Shown here: positions 7,648-14,297 of the stretch, one piece after another
How positions within the stretch are numbered: the stretch's first letter is position 1
How the letters are laid out: each line of letters starts with the position of its first letter
Source: Nocardia vaccinii NBRC 15922
GTDB taxonomy: Bacteria; Actinomycetota; Actinomycetes; Mycobacteriales; Mycobacteriaceae
Direction of reading: 5' to 3'
NCBI RefSeq assembly: GCF_001613305.1
Contig: NZ_BDCC01000019.1
Span: forward strand, 248,001-312,000
DNA: 64,000 nt
The notes under the pieces: model-generated
What the model was told of the DNA's origin: nothing
The model's input: the letters and a program-made list of their open reading frames with translations, nothing else
The model's database searches: none
Position numbers and translations under genes: made by a program

Positions 7648-7856
7648 GACGCCGCCGCTTCCGCGTTCTCGGCGGCACGCCGATCGCGCAGGTCTTCGAT
7701 GTCGGAGCGCTCGAACAGGAACGCGCCGGTCTTGCCGGGCAGCTTGCGCACGGGCTTGACGTCTCCGCTGCTCACCCAGCGGATCAGGGTGCTCTTGTCG
7801 ACCTCGAGCAACTTGCTCGCCTCCTCGGAGGTGAGGAGGTCTGTTGGGATGTCCAT
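7644..7856 (-). CDS. Excisionase/AlpA-like HTH protein
   Basis: The 70-residue product carries a MerR-like winged HTH of the helix-turn-helix 17 type: LLTSEEASKLLEVDKSTLIR, then GDVKPVRKLPGKTGAFLF and an SDIEDLRDRR end. Such proteins serve as excisionases or transcription activators in phages and integrative elements. ATG 7856 was chosen over an upstream in-frame ATG because a palindromic ATTGCACAAT lies right at 7866-7875. It is the first gene of the leftward operon, opposite the repressor, the place taken by cro or xis in temperate phages. Confidence 0.7.
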   Translation of the reverse strand: MDIPTDLLTSEEASKLLEVDKSTLIRWVSSGDVKPVRKLPGKTGAFLFERSDIEDLRDRRAAENAEAAAS

Positions 7857-7964
7857 ACGCCAACTATTGCACAATGGCTAATGGTCGTGCAATAGCTGTC
7901 GGTCTGCTGAAACGCGGTGCATCAACTGTTGCGCAACGGTGACCCAACCCGCAATAATTAGTGC
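7857..7964. promoter_or_regulatory. Divergent early promoter/operator region
   Basis: The gap between the leftward operon and the repressor holds ATTGCACAAT (7866-7875), a perfect palindrome GTTGCGCAAC (7928-7937) and a half-like GTGCAATAG (7887-7895). A -10-like AATAAT at 7953-7958 would start transcription at about the repressor ATG (7965), giving a leaderless mRNA with the perfect palindrome over its -35. The sites are likely operators of the repressor, with autoregulation. Confidence 0.55.
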
Positions 7965-8291
7965 ATGAGCGACGCACTAGAGACGATGGCCTACACGCCG
8001 TCCGAACTCGCCCAGAGCCTGGGGGAGAGACTTACCAAGGGAATGAAGTTGGCCGGCATATCGCGGGCTGAGATGGCCGAGTACCTCGGCGTCGGGCAGT
8101 CGACCGTCACCACTTGGACGAGCGACCGGATCACACCCAGCGTGCAAACGCTGCGCCTCTGGGCGCTGCGCACGGGGGTGCCGTTCGAATGGCTGAAGAC
8201 AGGAAAAATCCCCCACCCGGATGGAGGACCGGAGGAGGGATTGTCGGCAAAGCTCCCCCATCTGGACTCGAACCAGAAACCTGCCGATTAA
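7965..8291 (+). CDS. Phage immunity repressor whose 3' end lies in the tRNA gene
   Basis: The 108-residue product has an XRE-type HTH (about 20-75: GISRAEMAEYLGVGQSTVTT), as in temperate-phage repressors. Residues 97-108 (LPHLDSNQKPAD) are read from the antisense of the tRNA-Asn 3' half and the stop TAA falls in the anticodon region. So the C-terminus is supplied by the host attachment site, and the unintegrated element would encode a different, probably longer tail. It is transcribed away from the leftward operon. A leaderless start is likely. Operator sites flank the divergent promoter. Confidence 0.8.
   Translation: MSDALETMAYTPSELAQSLGERLTKGMKLAGISRAEMAEYLGVGQSTVTTWTSDRITPSVQTLRLWALRTGVPFEWLKTGKIPHPDGGPEEGLSAKLPHLDSNQKPAD
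8253..8291. other. Prophage attachment junction in tRNA-Asn 3' half
   Basis: Element-derived coding sequence runs into the 3' half of the tRNA gene, so the crossover core must lie at or within this stretch. The tRNA is intact, as expected when the element carries the same 3' sequence. The exact core can only be fixed by comparison with the other junction beyond the left edge. Confidence 0.65.
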
Positions 8292-8325
8292 CAGTCGGCT
8301 GCTCTGCCAATTGAGCTATAGGGGA
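8253..8325 (-). tRNA. tRNA-Asn(GTT)
   Basis: The 73-nt minus-strand gene folds as a normal tRNA: acceptor arms TCCCCTA and TGGGGGA, D arm GCTC/GAGC, anticodon stem GCCGA/TCGGC with loop CTGTTAA (anticodon GTT), and T arm TCTGG/CCAGA around TTCGAGT. The discriminator is G and CCA is not encoded. Its 3' end faces the prophage. Confidence 0.97.
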
Positions 8326-8534
8326 TTGCTCCCGGTTGCCGTATCGGGCGACCGAGGAGAAACTTTAGCGTATCGCTGGTCGCGACCCCAAATCGTGCCT
8401 CTACCTGGGAGTTGTTCGGATGAGTAGGGAGGGGCTGGTGGGAGTGGTGGGGTTGGGGTGGTGGTTCCAGTGCTCGATCTCGCCGGACGGCACGGTCGGC
8501 TGCGAGCGGATCACCGCGGGCTGAGATGCGCGTC

Positions 8535-8566
8535 GGCCCCGTCGTCATCGTCGACGGAGCCGTTTT
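8535..8566 (+). terminator. Intrinsic terminator between prophage junction and hadAB
   Basis: GGCCCCGTCG (8535-8544) pairs with CGACGGAGCC (8552-8561) with one mismatch, around a 7-base loop, and is followed by GTTTT on the plus strand. It would stop transcripts coming from the repressor direction. Confidence 0.65.
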
Positions 8567-8623
8567 CGTATGCATTGGCGCGAGTCGGCCACCCGGACAA
8601 CCTATTTGCCGTATGTTAACCCC

Positions 8624-9694
8624 GTGGAGCATCTAGCGACTCTGGAGTCACCGGACCCGGCCACACATGCGACGGCAATGGTGGGCCACCATTACATCGC
8701 CGAGGATCACTATGTCGTCGGCAGGGAGAAGATCCGCGAATACGCCAAGGCTGTTCAGGACTACCACCCCGCACATCACGATGAGAAGGACGAGTTCGCT
8801 TCGGGATCAGGGGGGTTGCTGGCACCGCTGACATTCGTCTCTCCGATGACTATGCACGCACAGCGCAAACTGCTCGAACAGATCGCGATCGGATACGACC
8901 TGAGTCAGATGATCCAGACCGATCAGATCATGCGATTCCATCGGCCGATCGTGGCAGGTGACCGTTTGAGCTGCGAAGTAGCGCTGGACTCGTTCCGGCA
9001 GGTACGCGGCCGCGACATGATGGTGCTGGTGACCCGCGTGTCGAATCAGCGCGACGAACTCGTGCACACCGCGTACGGCACGCTGTTCCTGGGATATCGC
9101 GACGACACCGCCGACACGCTCGCCGACACCGCGCGCCGCCTGGTCGCGCACGATATGTCGAGTATGGTGCCCGAGCGCACGCATGGGACCGGTCCCACCA
9201 CGCCCGTCCGGACGCCTCAGCCCGGCCGTGATGGGCTCATGACCGTCGAATCGCCCGCGCCGCGTGGCCGCCGCATCGGTGAGGTGTCGGTGGGCGAGGA
9301 GTTACCGCAACGCAGCGTCCGCCTGAGCCGAGGGGATCTGGTGAACTACGCCGGTGTCTCCGGCGACGGCAATCCCATCCACTGGAGTGACGAGTTCGCT
9401 GTCCTCGTCGGGCTCGATACCGTTGTCGCGCATGGTGTTCTGACCATGGGCATCGCCGCCGGTCATATCACCTCCTGGCTGCGCGATCCGAGCGCGGTGC
9501 AGGAATATTCGGTCCGGTTCGCCAACCCGGTCTACGTCGAGCAGTTGCGCGGTGCGACGATCGCTCTCGCCGGGACTGTCAAATCGCTGGACCCGGACAC
9601 CGGCACCGCGGTGATCGCGATGAACGCCACCAGCGGGGGCCGGAGGATATTCGGACACCGCACGGCGATGAAAGTCCGTCTGGCGCAAGACTGA
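8624..9694 (+). CDS. Fused (3R)-hydroxyacyl-ACP dehydratase HadA/HadB
   Basis: The 356-residue product contains two MaoC/hot-dog halves. The N-terminal half (GREKIREYAKAVQDYHPAHH) is HadA-like and substrate-binding; the C-terminal half carries the catalytic GDGNPIH motif (D248, H253) of HadB. HadAB dehydrates beta-hydroxyacyl-ACP in FAS-II during mycolic-acid chain elongation; in mycobacteria the subunits are separate genes, while fusions occur in Nocardia and relatives. GTG 8624 is chosen because a -10-like TATGTT at 8612-8617 predicts a leaderless start there and homology begins soon after; an ATG at 8570 overlaps the terminator region. Confidence 0.8.
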   Translation: MEHLATLESPDPATHATAMVGHHYIAEDHYVVGREKIREYAKAVQDYHPAHHDEKDEFASGSGGLLAPLTFVSPMTMHAQRKLLEQIAIGYDLSQMIQTDQIMRFHRPIVAGDRLSCEVALDSFRQVRGRDMMVLVTRVSNQRDELVHTAYGTLFLGYRDDTADTLADTARRLVAHDMSSMVPERTHGTGPTTPVRTPQPGRDGLMTVESPAPRGRRIGEVSVGEELPQRSVRLSRGDLVNYAGVSGDGNPIHWSDEFAVLVGLDTVVAHGVLTMGIAAGHITSWLRDPSAVQEYSVRFANPVYVEQLRGATIALAGTVKSLDPDTGTAVIAMNATSGGRRIFGHRTAMKVRLAQD

Positions 9695-9726
9695 TCGCCG
9701 CCGACGACACGATCGGAAGTATATTC

Positions 9727-11196
9727 ATGGCAGACGAGAACACCCGGACCTACGACGTCATCGTGCTGGGTGCGGGTCCGGTCGGCGAGAACGTCGCCGA
9801 CCGGACCATCGCCGCCGGACTGAGTACCGCCATCGTCGAATCCGAATTGGTCGGCGGCGAATGTTCGTACTGGGCTTGCGAACCCAGCAAGGCATTGCTG
9901 CGGCCGGTGCTGCTGTACGGGGAGGCGTCGCGGTTCCCGGGAGTGGGTTCCGCGGTCACCGGGCCGATCGATGCGGCGGCGGTGCTGCGGCATCGCGACT
10001 ATATGGTCGCCGATTGGGACGACAAAGGTCAGGTGGACTGGGTCGCTTCGGCCGGTATCACGCTGTTGCGCGGGCACGGCAGGCTCGCCGGGCCACGGCA
10101 GGTGACGGTCGAGACCACCGAGGGTGAAACCGTCCGGCTGACCGCCCGGCAGGCCGTGGCGGTATGCACCGGCAGCCGGGCGGCTCTGCCGTCGCTGCCG
10201 AATCTGGACACGCTGCGTTATTGGACGAGTCGCGAGGCCACCAGCGCCGAGCAGGTGCCGGGGCGTCTGGTGATCCTCGGCGCGGGCGTGGTCGCCGTCG
10301 AGATGGCCACCGCCTGGCAGGCGCTGGGCGCGCAGGTCACGCTGGTCGCACGCGGCTCCGGACTGCTGGGCCGCATGGAATCCTTCGCCTCGGACCTGGT
10401 CGCCGATCGGCTGCGGACCGCGGGGGCGGACCTGCGGTTCGGCTCGGGTATCGCCGCGGCCGAACGTCCGGACGGCCCGGACGGCGAGATCCGCGTGACC
10501 CTCACCGACGGCAGCCGGATCGTCGCGGACGAACTGCTTTTCGCGACCGGCCGCGCACCCCGCACCGACGATATCGGGCTCGACGCCATCGGTCTGAAGC
10601 CGGGGACGTGGCTCACCACCGACGACACGTTCACCGTCGACGCGGTCGAAGGCGACTGGCTGTACGCCGTCGGCGACGTGAATCACCGTGCGCTGCTTAC
10701 TCATCAGGGCAAATACCAGGCGCGGATCGCCGGCGGCGTGATCGCGGATCGGGCGCGCGGGGCGGGGCTGGACACCGGCACTTGGGGCAGGAGCGTCGGC
10801 ACCGCCGATCATCTGGCCGTACCGCAGGTGGTCTTCACCGATCCGGAGATCACCGCGGTCGGGCTCACCAGCCAGGACGCCGAGCGTGAGGGCCGCGCGG
10901 TGGATGTGGTCGACTACGAGATCGGTCATGTGGCCGGTGCGGTCCAGCACGATCCGAAATACGTTGGCAGAGCGCGTGTTCTGATCGATCCGGAGCGTCG
11001 CACACTCCTCGGCGCCACCTTCGCCGGCGCCGGAGTCGCCGAACTCCTGCATTCGGCGACGATCGCGATCGCCGGGGAGGTCACCATCGATCGACTGTGG
11101 CACGCGGTCCCGTCGTTCCCGACCATCAGCGAGGTCTGGCTGCGGCTGTTGGAGGCCTACCGCGACCGGCAGGCCGGTTCGACTGGCGGGCAATAG
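9727..11196 (+). CDS. FAD-dependent pyridine nucleotide-disulfide oxidoreductase (LpdB-like)
   Basis: The 489-residue product has an N-terminal FAD motif (VIVLGAGPVGENVA), a redox disulfide C46/C51 in GGECSYWACEPSK, an NAD(P) motif (LVILGAGVVAVEMA), the second FAD motif (LYAVGDVN) and a dimerisation domain. The C-terminal motif reads HAVPSFPTISE: Phe464 sits where dihydrolipoamide dehydrogenases have the catalytic His of HPTLSE, so classical Lpd chemistry is unlikely. It resembles the mycobacterial LpdB group of unknown substrate. It lies 32 bases after hadAB on the same strand. Confidence 0.8.
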   Translation: MADENTRTYDVIVLGAGPVGENVADRTIAAGLSTAIVESELVGGECSYWACEPSKALLRPVLLYGEASRFPGVGSAVTGPIDAAAVLRHRDYMVADWDDKGQVDWVASAGITLLRGHGRLAGPRQVTVETTEGETVRLTARQAVAVCTGSRAALPSLPNLDTLRYWTSREATSAEQVPGRLVILGAGVVAVEMATAWQALGAQVTLVARGSGLLGRMESFASDLVADRLRTAGADLRFGSGIAAAERPDGPDGEIRVTLTDGSRIVADELLFATGRAPRTDDIGLDAIGLKPGTWLTTDDTFTVDAVEGDWLYAVGDVNHRALLTHQGKYQARIAGGVIADRARGAGLDTGTWGRSVGTADHLAVPQVVFTDPEITAVGLTSQDAEREGRAVDVVDYEIGHVAGAVQHDPKYVGRARVLIDPERRTLLGATFAGAGVAELLHSATIAIAGEVTIDRLWHAVPSFPTISEVWLRLLEAYRDRQAGSTGGQ

Positions 11197-11213
11197 TTTT
11201 CGATGTCGGCCCG

Positions 11214-11249
11214 GCTGCCCTCCGGATCGTGCGTGATCCGGAGGACAGC
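11214..11249. terminator. Bidirectional terminator hairpin between convergent genes
   Basis: CCTCCGGATC (11219-11228) pairs perfectly with GATCCGGAGG (11235-11244) around GTGCGT, extended outward by GCTG/CAGC with one mismatch. It sits between the convergent disulfide-reductase gene and the alcohol dehydrogenase gene. Confidence 0.6.
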
Positions 11250-11266
11250 TGCCGATATCCGGGCTG

Positions 11267-12358
11267 CTACCAGGTCAGCACAGGTTTGACGACGCGCCCC
11301 GCGCGCTGATCGGCCAGGGCCGCATTGATCTCGGTGTACGGATACCCGCGCACCAGGCGTTCCAGCGGCAGCCGTCCGGCGGCGTGCAGGGCCAGCAGCT
11401 CGAGAATGAACTGCCGGGGCACCGCGTCACCTTCGAGACAACCGCGAATCATCTTACCGGACAGCACGATATCGCGCAGATCGATCGGCGGGACTCCGGC
11501 GCCGAGACCGACGACCACAGCCACGCCGCCGATTCCCAAGGCCGCCACTGCATTCGCGAGCACCTCGGGACGCCCGGTCGTATCCAGCGCGTGTGTGGCG
11601 CCGCCCCCGGTCAGGCCCGATATCGCCGCGGTGGTATCGCCGTCGGCCGGATCGAGCGCCTGAGCCGCGCCGAATTCCAGTGCCAGGGAACGACGTTCGG
11701 GAGAGAGCTCGACCACGATCACATCGATGTCCGGGAGCGTCTTCGCGGCCAGCAGCGCGGCCATGCCGACGGCTCCGGCCCCGTAGACGACGACTGCGGC
11801 TCCCGGTTCGGGCCGCAGGGCATTGAGCACCGCACCCGCGCCGGTCTGGAATCCGCAGCCCAGGGGAGCGGCGAGCACCGGATCGGTTCCGGCCGGGACG
11901 ACCACGGTGTTGTCCGCGGTGGTCAGGGCGTATCCGGCGAAGCTGGACTGCCCGAAGAAGCCGTCGCGCACGGCGGTCTCGCCGATGCGCACCCGCGGCG
12001 TGCGGTCCGGCCGCGCTCCGAATTGGTTCAGCTCGGTCGCGCGGGCGCAGTACGCCGGACGGCCGAGGCGGCAGTTCCGGCACGCACCGCAATGCCGAAA
12101 GCTCAGCACGACTTGGTCACCCGGCCGCACATCCCGCACGTCCGCGCCGACCGCTTCCACGACGCCCGCGCCCTCGTGCCCGAGCAGCACCGGCCGGTCG
12201 GCCGCACCGGCCGCGCGGGACACCAGATCGGTGTGACAGATCCCGGCGGCCACGATGCGCACCAGGATCTCATCCCCGCGCGGGTCGTCGATCTCGACCG
12301 GCTCGATGGTGAACTCGCTGCGGGGGTCGCGGGAGATCGCGGCCGATGTGGTCGGCAT
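11267..12358 (-). CDS. Zinc-dependent aryl-alcohol-type dehydrogenase
   Basis: The 363-residue MDR enzyme has the catalytic zinc ligands C41 (GICHTDL) and H61 (GHEGAGVV), a structural-zinc lobe (C90, C93, C96, C104 in CGACRNCRLGRPAYC), and a Rossmann motif (YGAGAVG). The substrate-side pattern LGCGFQTGAG is like benzyl-alcohol and related dehydrogenases. ATG 12358 shares one base with the stop of the upstream DUF4334 gene. Both lie under the TetR operator at 12841-12895. The natural alcohol is unknown. Confidence 0.85.
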   Translation of the reverse strand: MPTTSAAISRDPRSEFTIEPVEIDDPRGDEILVRIVAAGICHTDLVSRAAGAADRPVLLGHEGAGVVEAVGADVRDVRPGDQVVLSFRHCGACRNCRLGRPAYCARATELNQFGARPDRTPRVRIGETAVRDGFFGQSSFAGYALTTADNTVVVPAGTDPVLAAPLGCGFQTGAGAVLNALRPEPGAAVVVYGAGAVGMAALLAAKTLPDIDVIVVELSPERRSLALEFGAAQALDPADGDTTAAISGLTGGGATHALDTTGRPEVLANAVAALGIGGVAVVVGLGAGVPPIDLRDIVLSGKMIRGCLEGDAVPRQFILELLALHAAGRLPLERLVRGYPYTEINAALADQRAGRVVKPVLTW

Positions 12359-12828
12359 CAGGCGCGCTCGAGCAGGAAGTAGAAGTATTCGCCGTCGGCC
12401 AGCACCAGATCGGGGCGGCCGTTCATGATGCCCATGAGCGCGTTGTCGCCGAGTCGCTTGAAGTGGTCGAAGACCGGACGCTTGTCGTAGACCATCGTCG
12501 CGGTGACCTCGCCGCGGAACTCGACGTTCCACAGCGACGCCTCACCGCCGCCGCCGAGTTCGACATTGGAGAACAACGAGCCGTCCTCGGCCCGGCAGAT
12601 CAGTGGTTTGGCCTCGAACAGGGAGACGAACGTCTTGCCGTACCAGCGGCTGTGGTCCAGCGCGCGGCACAGCGGATGTCCGGTGCGGAAGGCTGCTCCC
12701 TGCCATTCGCCCAGGATGTCCTCGGCGCGCACGGTCTCGAGTCCGGCCCACAGCTGGTCCAGCTCCGTGGTGGGAACTCCGCCGGGCAGCGCCGCGAGCT
12801 CGCGCCAGGGTCGGATCGTGTCGGTCAT
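12358..12828 (-). CDS. GXWXG/DUF4334 domain protein
   Basis: The 156-residue product has the GXWXG motif (DILGEWQGAAFRTGH, about 37-51) followed by a DUF4334-type C-terminal domain (VYDKRPVFDHFKRLGDNALM). Proteins of this class often sit beside oxidoreductases and are of unknown activity, perhaps lipid or ligand binding. It is the first gene of the TetR-controlled operon; a GGAG ribosome site precedes ATG 12828. Confidence 0.8.
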   Translation of the reverse strand: MTDTIRPWRELAALPGGVPTTELDQLWAGLETVRAEDILGEWQGAAFRTGHPLCRALDHSRWYGKTFVSLFEAKPLICRAEDGSLFSNVELGGGGEASLWNVEFRGEVTATMVYDKRPVFDHFKRLGDNALMGIMNGRPDLVLADGEYFYFLLERA

Positions 12829-12840
12829 CTCATCTCCGCT

Positions 12841-12895
12841 CTTGCCGAACCATTTGGTTCGGGAAATCTACACCCGAACCAAATGGTTCGGCAAG
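12841..12895. promoter_or_regulatory. Nested palindromic operator of the TetR regulator
   Basis: A perfect 23-bp inverted repeat (12841-12863 and 12873-12895) flanks a 9-base centre. Each arm itself contains an 18-bp near-palindrome, CCGAACCATTTGGTTCGG (12845-12862) and its reverse complement (12874-12891). The region lies between the divergent tetR and DUF4334-adh operon, so two TetR dimers could bind and control both directions. Confidence 0.8.
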
Positions 12896-12908
12896 ATAGG
12901 ATTCCAGG

Positions 12909-13463
12909 ATGCGTTCAGCCGGACATGCCACGAAGGAGCGGATTCTCGCCGCCGCCAAGGCGGAATTCGCTCGGTACGGGGTCGCGGGGGCGCGGATCAA
13001 CCGGATCGCCGCGGCCGCCCACGCCAGCAAGGACCGGCTGTACGCGTACTTCGCGGGCAAAGAGGAGTTGTACGCGGCGGTGACCGCGCAGTGGGTGACC
13101 GAGACGACCGCCGAGACCGCGCTGGACGCCGGGGACATCCCCGGGTACATCGGCCGCCTGTTCGACCACTACCTGCGGTATCCGGACGACGCCCGGTTAC
13201 AGGCGTGGGCGGATATCGAACGCACCGAGATCCCCGCGGCCGAGGCGGCCATCCGAGACGCGGTGACGCCCAAGCTCGCCGAGATCCGGCGAGGTCAGGC
13301 GGCGGGACTGATCACCGACACCTTCCACCCGCTGACGCTGCTCACTCTGCTCACCGATCTGGCCCGCACCTCGGCGGTGCACGCGATGCACGACCATCGC
13401 GCCGATGTCGGTGAACTCCGGGCGGCAACGATGCTCGCCGCGCGGCGGCTCATCGCCCCGTGA
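12909..13463 (+). CDS. TetR-family regulator
   Basis: The 184-residue product has a TetR N-terminal HTH (TKERILAAAKAEFARYGVAG, then ASKDRLYAYFAGKEELYAAV) and an all-helical ligand domain. It is transcribed divergently from the DUF4334-alcohol dehydrogenase operon across the nested palindrome, so it very likely represses that operon and itself. The inducer is unknown, perhaps an aromatic or lipid alcohol or aldehyde. Confidence 0.88.
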   Translation: MRSAGHATKERILAAAKAEFARYGVAGARINRIAAAAHASKDRLYAYFAGKEELYAAVTAQWVTETTAETALDAGDIPGYIGRLFDHYLRYPDDARLQAWADIERTEIPAAEAAIRDAVTPKLAEIRRGQAAGLITDTFHPLTLLTLLTDLARTSAVHAMHDHRADVGELRAATMLAARRLIAP

Positions 13464-13584
13464 GGGGGGACGCGAGTGAGGTCCATAACGGTTCGGCCGA
13501 TATCGGCGTAGAGAGGGCTGAACGGCATCCGGACCGGGAACTCCTGTGCAACCCCCGAGTGCAGGGGGAACGAGGAGGTCCGTC

Positions 13585-13779
13585 ATGAACGAACTCGTCT
13601 GCGGCGACTGCTGGCGCCGCGAAAATCTGACCTTCGCTCAGCGTCTGGATCCGGCGTTCATCCGCCACGGATCCCGGTATCTGTGCCCGGAACACCGCGC
13701 CCTGCGTGCGGAGTTGTGCCGGGTGCCCGGCCCGGTGCACAGGCGCCTGCCCGGACCGACGCAGAACCGGGCGGCCTGA
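13585..13779 (+). CDS. Small Cys-rich hypothetical protein
   Basis: A 64-residue product starts at ATG 13585 after a strong ribosome site GAGGAGG (13572-13578). It has a possible zinc knuckle, CGDCW near residue 6-10 and CPEH near residue 35, then a basic Pro-rich tail. No family is recognised. It lies downstream of tetR with a 121-base gap. Confidence 0.6.
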   Translation: MNELVCGDCWRRENLTFAQRLDPAFIRHGSRYLCPEHRALRAELCRVPGPVHRRLPGPTQNRAA

Positions 13780-13817
13780 ACCTTTCTCGCTCCCGGATGT
13801 CGTGGTTCGATCGGATC

Positions 13818-14276
13818 ATGACCGACCACGTCGACAACCCCCGAATCGTCACCGCCCGACGCGAAATCGCGGCCGACGCCGCGCGGATCTTCGAACTGAT
13901 CGCGGATCCCGCACAGCAGCCGCGCTGGGACGGGAACGACAATCTCGCATCCGCATCCGAGGGACAGCGTGTGCGCGCGGCCGGGGAGGTGTTCACCATG
14001 GAGCTCACCATCGGCCAGATCCGGCAGAACCATGTGGTGGAGTTCGAGGAGGGCCGCCGCATCGCCTGGCGGCCCGCCGAACCCGACCGTGAGCCGCCGG
14101 GACATCTGTGGCGGTGGGAGCTCGAACCGGCGGGTCCGGGCCGCACTCTGGTCACCCACACCTACGACTGGACGCTGCTGACCGACGAGAAGCGCCAGGT
14201 CCGTGCTCGCGCCACCACCGCGGACAAACTCCTCGGTTCGGTGGACCGGCTCGCGGAGATCAGCGAGAAGGACTGA
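13818..14276 (+). CDS. SRPBCC/polyketide-cyclase-like protein
   Basis: The 152-residue product has the START/SRPBCC layout: ARREIAADAARIFELIADPAQ, a mid-region tryptophan-rich strand (HLWRWELEPAGPGRTLVTHT) and a long C-terminal helix (TADKLLGSVDRLAEI). Such proteins bind hydrophobic ligands; specific substrate unknown. ATG 13818 begins MTDHVDNPRIV; an in-frame ATG at 13797 is also possible. It ends 21 bases from the convergent debranching gene. Confidence 0.75.
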   Translation: MTDHVDNPRIVTARREIAADAARIFELIADPAQQPRWDGNDNLASASEGQRVRAAGEVFTMELTIGQIRQNHVVEFEEGRRIAWRPAEPDREPPGHLWRWELEPAGPGRTLVTHTYDWTLLTDEKRQVRARATTADKLLGSVDRLAEISEKD

Positions 14277-14297
14277 GACGCAACGCCGTTCGGGCCG

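Larger units (their letters stand above)
1..8291. mobile_element. Right end of a prophage or integrated element
   Basis: A run of about 20 tightly overlapping, mostly leftward genes includes a RecT annealase, an exonuclease VIII-like nuclease, a beta-clamp-like protein, an Xis-like HTH protein and a divergent repressor. The run stops exactly in the 3' half of a tRNA-Asn gene, a classic integration site. No integrase, structural or lysis gene is visible, so the element must continue beyond the left edge. Whether it is a complete phage, a satellite or an integrative plasmid cannot be decided from this end alone. Confidence 0.85.

Noticed and set aside
8420..8524. A 34-codon ORF between tRNA-Asn and hadAB
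   Set aside because: No ribosome site, Gly/Val/Trp-rich low-complexity content and no coupling; probably chance.
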